Assembly (NCBI RefSeq): GCF_024752355.1 | Contig: NZ_JANTHZ010000001.1 | Location: forward strand, 1 to 64,000 | Direction of reading: 5' to 3' | DNA length: 64,000 nucleotides | Source: Ancylobacter mangrovi | GTDB lineage: Bacteria > Pseudomonadota > Alphaproteobacteria > Rhizobiales > Xanthobacteraceae | Notes under the pieces: generated by a model | The model's input: the letters and a program-made list of their open reading frames with translations, nothing else | Databases searched by the model: none | What the model was told of the DNA's origin: nothing | Shown here: positions 46,100 to 55,637 of the stretch, piece after piece | Position numbering within the stretch: the stretch's first letter is position 1 | Layout: every line of letters begins with the position of its first letter | Position numbers and translations under genes: made by a program

Positions 46100-49000
46100 T
46101 GAAGCGATTCCTGAAGGTCCTCGGCATCACCCTGCTCGCCCTCGTGGGCGTGGTGCTGCTCGCCTTCGGCGCGATCCAGACCCCGCCGGGCAAGGCGATG
46201 CTGGCGCGCCTCGGCTCCTCGCTCGCCTCTTCGGAAGGGCTGAAGGTCGGCATCAGCGACATTCGCGGCTTCGTGCCCTTCGACATGAGCGTCGGGCGCA
46301 TCGAGGCCGCCGACGCCAAGGGCACCTTCGCCGAGATCGACAATCTGCGCCTCGCCTGGCGCCCGCTGGAGCTGCTGCGGCGCACGCTCGACGTCACGCG
46401 CCTCGAAGCCGACGCGCTGAAGCTCGCGCGCCTGCCCGAGCTGCCACCCGCCGCGCCGTCGGAGAGCTCGGGCGGCACCTCCTTCGCGCTGCCGGTGCGG
46501 GTCGCGCGGCTCGCCATCGGCGACATCGACATCGCCGAGCCGGTGCTCGGCCATGCCGCGCGCCTGTCCTTCGAGGCCTCGGCCGACGTCGCCTCGCTGG
46601 CCCGCGGCCTGTCGCTCGACTTCGACCTCAAGCGGCTCGACGAGCCGGGCAGCGTGAAGGGCCGGGCCGCCTATGCGCCGGAGACCAGCCGGCTCGAGCT
46701 CGACATCGCCGCCAGCGAGCCCGCCGGCGGCCTCATCGCCCGCGCCGCCGGCCTCGACGGCCTGCCCGAGATCGCGGCGACGCTGAAGGGCGCCGGCCCG
46801 CTGGACAATTGGGACGGCCGTCTCACCCTGAAGGCCGGCGACGTCGCCGAGGCGGGCGGGGTCGCGGGCATCCGCGCCGTGGGCGACGCCCATCGCATCA
46901 CCTTCGCGCTCGACGCCGACATCGCGCGGCTGCTGCCCGGCGACATCGCTCCGCTGTTCGAGGGCCGCACCGAGCTTTCCGGCGCCGCCACGGTCGATCC
47001 GAACCAGGCGGTCGCGCTGGAGAAGGTGAGCGCGCGCGCCGCCGGCTTCGGGGCCGCGCTCAACGGCACGATCAGCCCGGAGCGCGTGTTCGACCTCGCC
47101 TTCGACGTCACCGTGGGCGACGCCGCCCGCTTCTCCGCCCTCGCGCCCGGCGTGAGCTGGCAGAGCATGCGGCTCAACGGCACGCTGGAGGGGACGCAGG
47201 CCGCCCCCGCGCTGAACGCCAGCCTCGCCGCTGCCGGCCTTTCGGGCATGGGCTACGGCGCCTCGACGCTCGACGCCACCTTCGCCACCACGCCCGGCAC
47301 TGGCGGCACCCTCGCCCTCGCCGCCAAGGGCACCGCCGGCGGGCTGAGCGCGGAGGACCCGCAGGTCGCCGGCGCGCTCGGCACCAGCGGCGATTTCAGT
47401 CTCGCGGCCACCGTTCCCTCGGGCCCCGATTTCGCCAATGCCGTCCTCACCGACGTCGCGCTGCGCCTCAGCGCGCTGACGGCCCGCTTCGACGGGCGGG
47501 CGGACGCGCAGACCATCGCCGGCAAGCTCAATGTCGAGCGGCTCGATCTCGCCGCCTTCGGCCCGCTCGCCGGCCGTCCGCTGGCGGGCGTCGCCACGCT
47601 CGACGCGGATGTGGACGGCACCACCGACCTCAGCCGGCTGTCGCTCACCGTGAAGGGCAACGCCGACAAGCTCGCCACCGGGCTCGCCCAGCTCGACGGG
47701 CTGATCGGCGGCGGGCTCAGCATCGACGGCGCGCTCGCCCGCGACGGCGAGAACGCGATCTCCGTCAACGAGCTGAAGGTGAATGCGCAGGGCCTCGCCC
47801 TCGTCCTCGACGGGCGGGTCGCGACCGACCTCGCCGACCTCAAGGCCAAGCTCACGCTCGACAATCTCGCGCGGCTCGACCCACGCGTCTCCGGCGCGCT
47901 CGACGCCGACGCCGCCTTCTCCGGCACGCTGGAGAATCTCGGCGTGACGGCGAAGATCTCGATCCCGGACGGCCGGGCGATGGACCACCCGATCAAGGAC
48001 CTCGCCCTCGACGTGACCGCCACCGACCTGACCGGCAAGGTCGGCGGCCGCTTCCAGCTTTCGGGCGATGTGGCGGGCAAGCCGGCGACCGGCGCCGGCA
48101 GCCTCGAGACGCTCGCCGACGACACGCGCCGCCTCACCGGCCTCGACATCGCCATCGGCTCGGTGACCGCGCGCGGCGACGTGGCGCTGGCGCCGAGCAA
48201 TCTCGTCACCGGCACGCTCGCGGTGAAGGCGGGCAACCTCGCTGACATCTCGGCACTGACGCTCACCGAGGCGTCGGGGCGGCTCGACGCCGACGTGACG
48301 CTCGACGCGGCGGACGGGCGCCAGCGCGTCGCCGTGAAGGCCGACGCCGCCGATGTACGCTTCGCCGGCCAGCGCGTGGGCACGGCGAAGATCGACGCCA
48401 CCGTCGTCGATCCCGCCCGCGTGCCACTGATCAACGGCACGGTGGACCTCGCTGCCGTGGACGTCTCGGGTGTGGTGATCGAAAGCGCCAAGCTCAACGC
48501 CAAGGGCAGCACGGCCGGCACCGACCTGACCCTCGACGCGCAGGCGCAGGGCGTGCGGCTGAACACCGCCGGCCGGCTCGACCCGCTCGACAATAACGGC
48601 GCGCGGCTGCGCCTCGACACGCTGAACGCGACGCGCGGCAAGGTCACGATCCGCACCACCCAGCCTGTCACCTTCACGGTCGCCGACGGCTCGGTCAGCA
48701 TCGACAAGCTGGCGCTGACCGCCGGCAGCGGCAGTGCCACGGTCTCGGGCAAGGCGGGGCAGACGCTCGACCTGTCGGTCGACATCCGCGCCCTGCCGCT
48801 TTCGCTGGCCGACATGGCGGTGCCCGGCCTCGGCCTTACCGGCACGCTGGCCGCCACGGCGCGCGTGACCGGCACGGCGAGCGCGCCGACCGGCAACTAC
48901 CAGGTCACGGTCTCCCGGCTCAGCAGCCCGGACATCGCCAATGCCGGCGCCGGCCCGTTCGACATCGCCGCCAACGGCAACCTCGCCAATGGCCGCGCCA

Positions 49001-50376
49001 GCATCACCTCCACCATCAGCGGCCGCAATCTGCGCGGCGTCACCGTGAACGGCTCGGTGCCGATCGCGGGCGGCAATCTCGACCTCGCCATCCGCGGGGC
49101 CATCGATCTCGCCATCATCAACCCGCTGCTCGGCACCACCGGCGCGCGCCTCACCGGCAACGCCAATATCGACGCCACGCTGCGCGGCACCGCCGCCGCC
49201 CCGCGCGCGGGCGGCACGGTGCGCATCAGCGGCGGGCGCTTCGACGACGCGGTCAACGGCGTGTCGCTCGACCGCATCGAGGCGGTGATCACCGGCACCG
49301 AGCGCTCGGTCACCCTCACCTCCTTCTCCGCCCGCACCTCCAATGGCGGCACGGTGACCGGGCGCGGCAATGTCGCGCTCGATCCCGCTGCCGGCCTGCC
49401 GGGCAAGATCGACCTGACGCTCAGCAACGCGGCGCTGGTCAACAGCGACCTGATGCGCCTCGTCGCCGAGGGGCCGCTCAGCGTCGAGGGCGCGTTCCTG
49501 CGCGATCCACGCATCACCGGCCGCATCACGCTGCGCGCGCTCGACATCAGCATCCCGGACCGCTTCCCCGGCGGCGTGCAGGACCTCGACGTGCGTCACG
49601 TCAACGCCAGCCAGAAGTACCGGCAGGCGCATCCGGCACGCCCGTCGGAGGCGACCGCCAGCGGCCCGAGCAGCGGCGGCATGCCGCTCGACCTCGTGAT
49701 CGCCGCGCCCAACAACACCGTGTTCGTGCGCGGCATGGGCGTCGACGCCCAGCTCGGCGGCGAGCTTCGCCTCACCGGCACCAGCCACGCGCCGGTGACC
49801 AACGGCGCGTTCGAGATGCGCCGCGGCACCTTCGAACTCGGCTCGCGCCGGCTCACCTTCACCCGCGGGCGCATCACCTTCACCGGCAACACCGACCCCG
49901 AGCTCGACTTCGTGGCCGAAACCACGGCGCAGGACATCACCGCCCGCGTGCTCATCTCCGGGCCCGCCTCGCAGCCCGACATCACCTTCACCTCGACGCC
50001 CACCCTGCCGCAGGACGAAGTGCTCTCGCGGCTGCTGTTCGGGCGCAATGCCGGCGCGCTCAACGCCAGCCAGGCGATCCAACTCGCGCAGATCGTCGCC
50101 CAGTTCTCCGGCGGCGGCACCGTGCTCGACAGCGTGCGGCGCTCGCTCGGGGTCGACAATCTCGACGTCGGCGCCGACTCGACCGGCAGGGGCGGACAGG
50201 TCGGTCTCGGCCGCCGGCTGAACGACAACATCTATCTCGGCGTGCGCCAGGGCACCTCGTCGAATTCGAGCCGCGTGACGGTCGACATCGACGTCACCCG
50301 CAACATCAAGCTGCAGGGCGCGACCAGCGCCAGCGGCGCGGCCGAGGTCGGCATCGGCGCCCAGTGGGACTACTGA
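46099..50376 (+). CDS. tamB: TamB, inner-membrane-anchored translocation/assembly protein
   Basis: 1425-residue AsmA-like/TamB protein. A single N-terminal membrane anchor (LKVLGITLLALVGVVLLAF) leads into a very long, Asp/Gly/Ala-rich, beta-repetitive region. Repeated blocks such as LDADVDGTTDLSRLSLTVKG form the periplasm-spanning groove. The C-terminal TamB domain begins around residue 1050 and includes GRITFTGNTDPELDF, LPQDEVLSRLLFGRN and the final NIKLQGATSASGAAEVGIG. With TamA it supports outer-membrane protein assembly and probably phospholipid transport. It starts in a TGATG overlap with tamA. Confidence 0.96.
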   Translation: MKRFLKVLGITLLALVGVVLLAFGAIQTPPGKAMLARLGSSLASSEGLKVGISDIRGFVPFDMSVGRIEAADAKGTFAEIDNLRLAWRPLELLRRTLDVTRLEADALKLARLPELPPAAPSESSGGTSFALPVRVARLAIGDIDIAEPVLGHAARLSFEASADVASLARGLSLDFDLKRLDEPGSVKGRAAYAPETSRLELDIAASEPAGGLIARAAGLDGLPEIAATLKGAGPLDNWDGRLTLKAGDVAEAGGVAGIRAVGDAHRITFALDADIARLLPGDIAPLFEGRTELSGAATVDPNQAVALEKVSARAAGFGAALNGTISPERVFDLAFDVTVGDAARFSALAPGVSWQSMRLNGTLEGTQAAPALNASLAAAGLSGMGYGASTLDATFATTPGTGGTLALAAKGTAGGLSAEDPQVAGALGTSGDFSLAATVPSGPDFANAVLTDVALRLSALTARFDGRADAQTIAGKLNVERLDLAAFGPLAGRPLAGVATLDADVDGTTDLSRLSLTVKGNADKLATGLAQLDGLIGGGLSIDGALARDGENAISVNELKVNAQGLALVLDGRVATDLADLKAKLTLDNLARLDPRVSGALDADAAFSGTLENLGVTAKISIPDGRAMDHPIKDLALDVTATDLTGKVGGRFQLSGDVAGKPATGAGSLETLADDTRRLTGLDIAIGSVTARGDVALAPSNLVTGTLAVKAGNLADISALTLTEASGRLDADVTLDAADGRQRVAVKADAADVRFAGQRVGTAKIDATVVDPARVPLINGTVDLAAVDVSGVVIESAKLNAKGSTAGTDLTLDAQAQGVRLNTAGRLDPLDNNGARLRLDTLNATRGKVTIRTTQPVTFTVADGSVSIDKLALTAGSGSATVSGKAGQTLDLSVDIRALPLSLADMAVPGLGLTGTLAATARVTGTASAPTGNYQVTVSRLSSPDIANAGAGPFDIAANGNLANGRASITSTISGRNLRGVTVNGSVPIAGGNLDLAIRGAIDLAIINPLLGTTGARLTGNANIDATLRGTAAAPRAGGTVRISGGRFDDAVNGVSLDRIEAVITGTERSVTLTSFSARTSNGGTVTGRGNVALDPAAGLPGKIDLTLSNAALVNSDLMRLVAEGPLSVEGAFLRDPRITGRITLRALDISIPDRFPGGVQDLDVRHVNASQKYRQAHPARPSEATASGPSSGGMPLDLVIAAPNNTVFVRGMGVDAQLGGELRLTGTSHAPVTNGAFEMRRGTFELGSRRLTFTRGRITFTGNTDPELDFVAETTAQDITARVLISGPASQPDITFTSTPTLPQDEVLSRLLFGRNAGALNASQAIQLAQIVAQFSGGGTVLDSVRRSLGVDNLDVGADSTGRGGQVGLGRRLNDNIYLGVRQGTSSNSSRVTVDIDVTRNIKLQGATSASGAAEVGIGAQWDY

Positions 50377-50404
50377 GCGCCGCACCGGCCACCGGTTTGC
50401 GCGG

Positions 50405-51220
50405 CTATTCGGCCGCCTCGGCCTTCAGCCCGTAGCGCGCCGCCGCGTGATCGCGCGACACGTTCGGCAGTATCGCCATGCGGGCGGCGACCAGCGCGTC
50501 CCAGGCACCGGCATCCGGCAGCGAGGGGATGGTGATCACCTCGCCCATCTCGAGCCCGGCGAGGGCGGCGGCGACCAGTTCGTCCACCTCCATCATCATC
50601 TCCGGCGGATAGGACGCGATATTGAGCCCCGAACGATCGAAGAACTCGGTGCGGGTGAGCCCCGGCAGAACCGCCTGAAGCCGCACCGGGCCGTCCTTCA
50701 GCTCGTTGTGCAGCGACTGGGTCAGCGCCAGCACGTAAGCCTTGGTCGCGCTGTAGGCGCCGAGAAGGTTCTCCGGCATCAGCGCCACCACCGAGGCGAT
50801 GTTGACCAGCGTGCCGCGCCCGCGGGCCGCGAAGGCATTGGCCGCCGCCACCGCCAGCCGGCTCAGCGCCACCACGTTGAGCTGGACCATGGCGTCGATC
50901 TTGGCGACATCGGCGCCGATCACCGGGCCCTCCGTGCCGGCGCCGGCATTGTTGACCAGCAGGGTGATGGCCGGGTCGCCGGCGATGCGATCAGCGAGCG
51001 CGGTGACGTCCGCCGCGCTTTCGAGATCGGCCACCAGCACTTCGAAGCTGCGGCCGGGCGAAGCGGTTGCGAGTTCGCCCGCCAGCGCCTCCAGCCGCCC
51101 GCGATTGCGGGCGACAAGGACGAGATCGTAGCCCTTGCGCGCGAGCTGGGTGGCGTAGCTGCGGCCGATCCCGGACGAGGCGCCGGTGACGACGGCGGTT
51201 CCAAGTGACTGGGAATTCAT
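50405..51220 (-). CDS. Short-chain dehydrogenase/reductase
   Basis: 271-residue classical SDR. The nucleotide site is TGASSGIGRSYA, followed by VLVARNRGRLEAL, which with its Arg residues suggests NADP. The NNAGAG motif and the catalytic Ser, Tyr and Lys (NIASVVALMP, then YSATKAYV) are present. The substrate is unknown. The start is ATG at 51220 with GGAG six bases upstream; the longer frame begins with TTG. It faces tamB. Confidence 0.92.
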   Translation of the reverse strand: MNSQSLGTAVVTGASSGIGRSYATQLARKGYDLVLVARNRGRLEALAGELATASPGRSFEVLVADLESAADVTALADRIAGDPAITLLVNNAGAGTEGPVIGADVAKIDAMVQLNVVALSRLAVAAANAFAARGRGTLVNIASVVALMPENLLGAYSATKAYVLALTQSLHNELKDGPVRLQAVLPGLTRTEFFDRSGLNIASYPPEMMMEVDELVAAALAGLEMGEVITIPSLPDAGAWDALVAARMAILPNVSRDHAAARYGLKAEAAE

Positions 51221-51407
51221 GAGGATCTCCAATGTTCGACGGGCGGCATGCCCAAGATGCTTTTACATTATCATCATCATATAAAAAATGCCATGGGGCC
51301 TGCCCTTCTCGACCGGAGGGCACGAACTATCTGCTGCCGGGCGGCGTGATCCGCGCCAGGATCCTGATCGTAAAAGCGGTCTCGTCCGCTTCCACAGAAG
51401 GTGCGCG
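51221..51407. promoter_or_regulatory. AT-rich divergent region between SDR and photolyase genes
   Basis: 187 bases holding both 5' ends. The stretch 51260-51290 (TTTTACATTATCATCATCAT followed by ATAAAAAATG) is strikingly AT-rich against the GC-rich background and contains an ATC triplet run. It offers -10-like boxes in both directions, but no paired -35 is clear. Confidence 0.4.
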
Positions 51408-52856
51408 ATGAACGCTCCCGCCGCCCGCCCCGCCCTGGTCTGGCTCCGCGACGACCAGCGGCTCGCCGACAATCCCGCCCTCGACGCCGCGCGGCGCAGC
51501 GTCCGCCCGCTGGTGTTGCTCCATGTGCTGGAAGAAGGCCCGGACATCCGCCCGCCCGGCGGCGCGGCGCGCTGGTGGCTCGGCCGTTCGCTCGCCGCCC
51601 TCGCCCGCGACCTCGCCCGGCACGGCGGCACGCTGACGCTGCGCCGCGGCGATGCGCGCGAGATCCTGCCCGCGCTCGTGCGCGAGACGGGAGCCGGCGC
51701 GGTCTACTGGAACCGGCGCTATGACAGCGCCGGGGTCGCGACCGACACGGCGCTGAAGGCCGCCCTTCGCGACGAGGGCATCGAGACCGAGAGCTTCAGC
51801 GCCACCCTGCTGCACGAGCCCTGGACGGTGCTGACCCGCGAGGACGGCGTCTATCGCGTCTTCACGCCGTTCTACCGCGCCGCACGGGGTCGCGAGGTGC
51901 GCCAGCCGCTCGCCGCGAGCCATGCCCGCTGGCACTGGGCCGAGCCCCCCGCCGGCGACAGGATCGAGGACTGGCGGCTCGAGCCGCGGGCGGCGGACTG
52001 GGCCGGCGGGCTGCGCGCCACCTGGACACCGGGCGAGGCCGGCGCCCGCGCCGCGCTGGAACGCTTCCTGGAGGACGGAATCGACGGCTATGCCGCCGGC
52101 CGCGACCGGCCCGACCGCGAGAACACCTCGCGGCTCTCGCCCTATCTGCGCGCCGGCAACATCTCGCCGCACCAGATACGCGCCGCGCTCCTGCATGCGG
52201 AGGCGAGCGGCGAGGCGCGGTCCGCCGATGTCGAGAAGTTCCTCAGCGAGCTCTACTGGCGCGAATTCTCCTACCACCTGCTGTTCCACAATCCGGACCT
52301 CGCGACGCGCAACTTCAACGCCCGCTTCGACGGCTTCGCCTGGCAGAGCGACGCCGCGTTCGAGCGCGCCTGGCAGCGGGGCCTCACCGGCTTTCCGATC
52401 GTCGATGCCGGCATGCGCCAACTCTGGCAGACGGGCTGGATGCACAATCGCGTGCGCATGATCGCCGCCTCGCTGCTCATCAAGCAGGGGCTGGTGGACT
52501 GGCGGCGCGGCGAGGAATGGTTCTGGGACACGCTGGTCGACGCCGATCCGGCCAACAATCCCGCGAGCTGGCAGTGGGTCGCCGGCAGCGGCGCCGACGC
52601 CGCGCCCTATTTCCGCATCTTCAATCCGGTGCTGCAGGGCGAGAAGTTCGACCCGGACGGCGCCTATATCCGCCGTTTCGTGCCCGAGATCGCGGCTCTT
52701 CCCGCAAAGGTGATCCACAAGCCGTGGCAGGCGCCGGAAGAGGTGCTGCACAAGGCGGGAATCGTCCTCGGCGAGACCTATCCGCGCCCGGCGCTCGATC
52801 TCGACACCGCCCGCCGCCGTGCGCTCGAGCGTTTCCAGCGGCTGGGCAAGGATTGA
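51408..52856 (+). CDS. phrB: Deoxyribodipyrimidine photolyase
   Basis: Class I photolyase/cryptochrome of 482 residues that repairs cyclobutane pyrimidine dimers with blue light. The N-terminal photolyase domain starts PALVWLRDDQRLADNPAL and binds an antenna cofactor. The C-terminal FAD domain shows NTSRLSPYLRAGNISPHQI, ELYWREFSYHLLF, FPIVDAGMRQLWQTGWMHNRVRM and NNPASWQWVAGSGADAAPYFRIFNP in short successive motifs, including the conserved Trp and Asn residues near FAD. ATG at 51408 is the family-like start; the upstream in-frame extension is non-coding. Confidence 0.95.
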   Translation: MNAPAARPALVWLRDDQRLADNPALDAARRSVRPLVLLHVLEEGPDIRPPGGAARWWLGRSLAALARDLARHGGTLTLRRGDAREILPALVRETGAGAVYWNRRYDSAGVATDTALKAALRDEGIETESFSATLLHEPWTVLTREDGVYRVFTPFYRAARGREVRQPLAASHARWHWAEPPAGDRIEDWRLEPRAADWAGGLRATWTPGEAGARAALERFLEDGIDGYAAGRDRPDRENTSRLSPYLRAGNISPHQIRAALLHAEASGEARSADVEKFLSELYWREFSYHLLFHNPDLATRNFNARFDGFAWQSDAAFERAWQRGLTGFPIVDAGMRQLWQTGWMHNRVRMIAASLLIKQGLVDWRRGEEWFWDTLVDADPANNPASWQWVAGSGADAAPYFRIFNPVLQGEKFDPDGAYIRRFVPEIAALPAKVIHKPWQAPEEVLHKAGIVLGETYPRPALDLDTARRRALERFQRLGKD

Positions 52857-52933
52857 GGACAGGCGGCGGTTGCCGATCCCCACCGGCGCGACTAACGTCG
52901 TGAATCCTTTAAAACGCCACGCGTCGTATTCTC

Positions 52934-53965
52934 ATGAACATCAAGAACGGCCTTGTCGAGGCCATCGGCAACACGCCGCTCATCAAGCTCCAGCGCGCCT
53001 CCGAGATGACGGGCTGCACCATTCTCGGCAAGGCCGAGTTCCTCAATCCCGGTCAGTCTGTGAAGGACCGCGCCGCCCTGTACATCATCCAGGACGCGGT
53101 CGCGCGGGGCACGCTGCGGCCGGGTGGCGTCGTCGTCGAGGGCACGGCGGGCAATACCGGCATCGGCCTCGCGCTGGTCGGCAATGCGCTCGGCTTCCGC
53201 TCGGTGATCGTCATTCCCGAGACCCAGAGCCAGGAAAAGAAGGACATGCTGCGGCTCGCCGGCGCCACGCTGGTGGAGGTGCCCGCGGTCGCCTATGCCA
53301 ACCCCAACAACTACGTGAAGGTCTCCGGCCGCCTCGCCGAGGCACTCGCCAAGACCGAGCCGAACGGGGCGATCTGGGCCAACCAGTTCGACAACGTTGC
53401 CAACCGGCAGGCCCATGTCGAAACCACCGGCCCGGAGATCTGGGACCAGACCGAGGGCGAGGTCGCCGGCTTCGTCGCGGCGGTGGGCACCGGCGGCACG
53501 CTGGCGGGCACCGCGATGGCGCTGAAGGAGCGCAACGCCCACATCAAGATCGCGCTCGCCGACCCGTTCGGCGCCGCGCTCTACAGCTACTACACGACCG
53601 GCGAGCTGAAGTCGGAGGGCTCCTCCATCACCGAGGGCATCGGCCAGGGGCGCATCACCGAGAACCTCAAGGACGCACCGATCGACCTCGCCTACCGCAT
53701 CCCGGACTCGGAAGCGGTGCAGATCGTGTTCGATCTCCTCGAGCATGAAGGCCTGTGCCTCGGCGGCTCGTCCGGCATCAACGTCGCCGGCGCGATCCAC
53801 CTCGCCAAGGAGCTCGGGCCCGGCCACACCATCGTGACCGTGCTTTGCGACTACGGCACCCGCTACCAATCCAAGCTCTTCAACCCCACCTTCCTGCGTG
53901 AGAAGGGCCTGCCCGTGCCGGGCTGGCTGGAGCGCAAGATCGAGCTGCCGAACGTTCTGGTGTGA
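52934..53965 (+). CDS. cysK: Cysteine synthase A (O-acetylserine sulfhydrylase)
   Basis: PLP enzyme of 343 residues making cysteine from O-acetylserine and sulfide. The PLP lysine lies in NPGQSVKDRAAL (residue 44). The substrate loop reads EGTAGNTGIGLAL and the phosphate cup GTGGTLAG. It is slightly longer than E. coli CysK, with a C-terminal extension (REKGLPVPGWLERKIEL), like the alphaproteobacterial form. Its stop overlaps the alaX ATG by one base (TGATG), so translation is coupled. Confidence 0.93.
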   Translation: MNIKNGLVEAIGNTPLIKLQRASEMTGCTILGKAEFLNPGQSVKDRAALYIIQDAVARGTLRPGGVVVEGTAGNTGIGLALVGNALGFRSVIVIPETQSQEKKDMLRLAGATLVEVPAVAYANPNNYVKVSGRLAEALAKTEPNGAIWANQFDNVANRQAHVETTGPEIWDQTEGEVAGFVAAVGTGGTLAGTAMALKERNAHIKIALADPFGAALYSYYTTGELKSEGSSITEGIGQGRITENLKDAPIDLAYRIPDSEAVQIVFDLLEHEGLCLGGSSGINVAGAIHLAKELGPGHTIVTVLCDYGTRYQSKLFNPTFLREKGLPVPGWLERKIELPNVLV

Positions 53966-54681
53966 TGACGACCGCTCTCCTGTTCCGCGACGACGCCTAT
54001 CTCGCCGAGACCCCGGCCACCGTGGTCGAAGTGACGCCGGAGGGCGGCATCGTCCTCGACCGCACGGTGTTCTACGCCACCGCCGGCGGCCAGCCGGGCG
54101 ACCGCGGCGTGCTGGTGCGCGCGGATGGGGCTGAGATCGCCATCGCCACCGCCGTCTACGGGCCGGACAAGGCCAACGTGATCCACGTGCCGGCCTTCAC
54201 CGACGCGGCGAAGCCCGAGGCCGGCGAGGCCGTGACGCTGCGTCTCGACTGGCCGACCCGCCACAAGCGCATGCGCATGCACACGGCGCTGCATCTTCTC
54301 TCCGTCGCCCTGCCCTACCCGGTGACGGGCGGCTCGATCGGCGAGGAGGAGAGCCGGCTCGACTTCGACATCCGCGAGGCCGGGCTCGACAAGGACGAGA
54401 TCACCGCCCGGGTCAACGAGATGATCGCCACCGGCGCGCAGGTGAGCGAGCGCTGGATCAGCGACGAGGAGCTCATCGCCAATCCCGGCCTCGTCAAGAC
54501 CATGTCGGTCAAGCCGCCCATGGGCACGGGGCGGGTGCGCCTCGTCGAGATCGCGGGGCTGGACCTGCAGCCCTGCGGCGGCACCCATGTGCGCAGCCTG
54601 GCCGAGATCGGGCCGGTGCAGGTCACCAAGATCGAAAAGAAGGGCCAGCAGAACCGCCGCGTGCGGCTGGCCTGGGCGTGA
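53965..54681 (+). CDS. alaX: Alanyl-tRNA editing protein AlaX
   Basis: Free-standing editing domain of the AlaRS family, 238 residues. It hydrolyses Ser-tRNA(Ala), and sometimes Gly-tRNA(Ala). The zinc site is seen as HTALHLL (about residues 97-103) and CGGTHV (about 194-199). The long second half with the SAD-like domain marks an AlaX-M type. ATG at 53965 overlaps cysK. Clearing mischarged serine fits with a cysteine/serine-metabolic operon (inference). Confidence 0.93.
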   Translation: MTTALLFRDDAYLAETPATVVEVTPEGGIVLDRTVFYATAGGQPGDRGVLVRADGAEIAIATAVYGPDKANVIHVPAFTDAAKPEAGEAVTLRLDWPTRHKRMRMHTALHLLSVALPYPVTGGSIGEEESRLDFDIREAGLDKDEITARVNEMIATGAQVSERWISDEELIANPGLVKTMSVKPPMGTGRVRLVEIAGLDLQPCGGTHVRSLAEIGPVQVTKIEKKGQQNRRVRLAWA

Positions 54682-54711
54682 GCCTCACGCCCGAAACCCT
54701 GGAGTTCCACC

Positions 54712-55560
54712 ATGTCCAGTGACAGTCACTTTGTCTCCACCGAATGGCTGGCCGCCCATCTGGGCGCACCAAACCTCGTCATCGTCGACGGTTCGTGGCA
54801 CCTGCCGGCGGCGGGCCGGAAACCGCATGACGAGTACCGTCAGGCGCATATTCCCGGCGCGGTGTTCTTCGACATCGAGGCCATCGCCGATGCGGCCAGC
54901 CCGCTGCCGCACATGCTGCCGTCGGAGATCGCCTTCTCGGCGGCGATGGAATCGCTCGGCATCGGCCGGCTGATGAAGATCGTCGTCTACGACACCGAGG
55001 GCCTGTTCTCGGCGCCGCGCGTGTGGTGGACGCTGCGCGCCTTCGGCGCCATCGACGTCGTCATCCTCGACGGCGGCTTCCCGAAATGGCAGGCCGAGGG
55101 ACACCCGGTCGAGAGCGGCGACGTCAAGCACCTGCCCTCGCATTTCGAGGCGAAGCTCGACCGCGCCTGGGTCGCCAGCATGGACGACGTGGCGAAGGCG
55201 ATCGCCGGCGGCACCGCCCAGGTGCTCGACGCGCGCTCGCCCGACCGTTTCCGCGGCGACACGCCCGAGCTGCGCCCCGGCGTGCGCGCCGGCCATATTC
55301 CCGGTTCGCGCAACGTGCCGGCCTCGAAGATGGTGAAGGACGGGCATCTCGTCGATCCGCAGACGGTCCGCGCTGCGGTGGCGGCGGCGGGCATCGATCC
55401 CGGCCTGCCGATGATCACGAGCTGCGGCTCCGGCGTGACGGCCGCCATATTGTGGCTGGCGTTGGAGAGCATCGGCGCCCAGCCCAAGGCGCTCTATGAC
55501 GGCTCCTGGACCGAATGGGGCTCGTCCACCAAGCCGGTCGCCACCGGCCCGGTCTTCTGA
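54712..55560 (+). CDS. sseA: 3-mercaptopyruvate sulfurtransferase
   Basis: Two-domain rhodanese-family enzyme of 282 residues that transfers sulfur from 3-mercaptopyruvate to thiols or cyanide. The inactive N-terminal domain has the usual YRQAHIPGAVFFDIEAIAD, and FSAPRVWWTLRAFG. The active loop of the second domain is CGSGVTA with Cys238, the CGSGVT form that marks mercaptopyruvate rather than thiosulfate preference. It lies 30 bp after alaX, the last gene of the cysK-alaX-sseA operon. Confidence 0.93.
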   Translation: MSSDSHFVSTEWLAAHLGAPNLVIVDGSWHLPAAGRKPHDEYRQAHIPGAVFFDIEAIADAASPLPHMLPSEIAFSAAMESLGIGRLMKIVVYDTEGLFSAPRVWWTLRAFGAIDVVILDGGFPKWQAEGHPVESGDVKHLPSHFEAKLDRAWVASMDDVAKAIAGGTAQVLDARSPDRFRGDTPELRPGVRAGHIPGSRNVPASKMVKDGHLVDPQTVRAAVAAAGIDPGLPMITSCGSGVTAAILWLALESIGAQPKALYDGSWTEWGSSTKPVATGPVF

Positions 55561-55583
55561 CGCGCCTTCCCCGCCCCTGACGA

Positions 55584-55616
55584 AAACGGCCGGCCGCGCT
55601 CGCGGACCGGCCGTTT
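55584..55616. terminator. Bidirectional terminator between sseA and aapP
   Basis: AAACGGCCGG (55584-55593) pairs with CCGGCCGTTT (55607-55616), with an inner CCGCG/CGCGG stem and one bulged A. It separates two convergent operons. A/T ends allow short U-tracts in both directions. Confidence 0.7.
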
Positions 55617-55637
55617 GCTTGTCGGCGCCTCGCCCGC

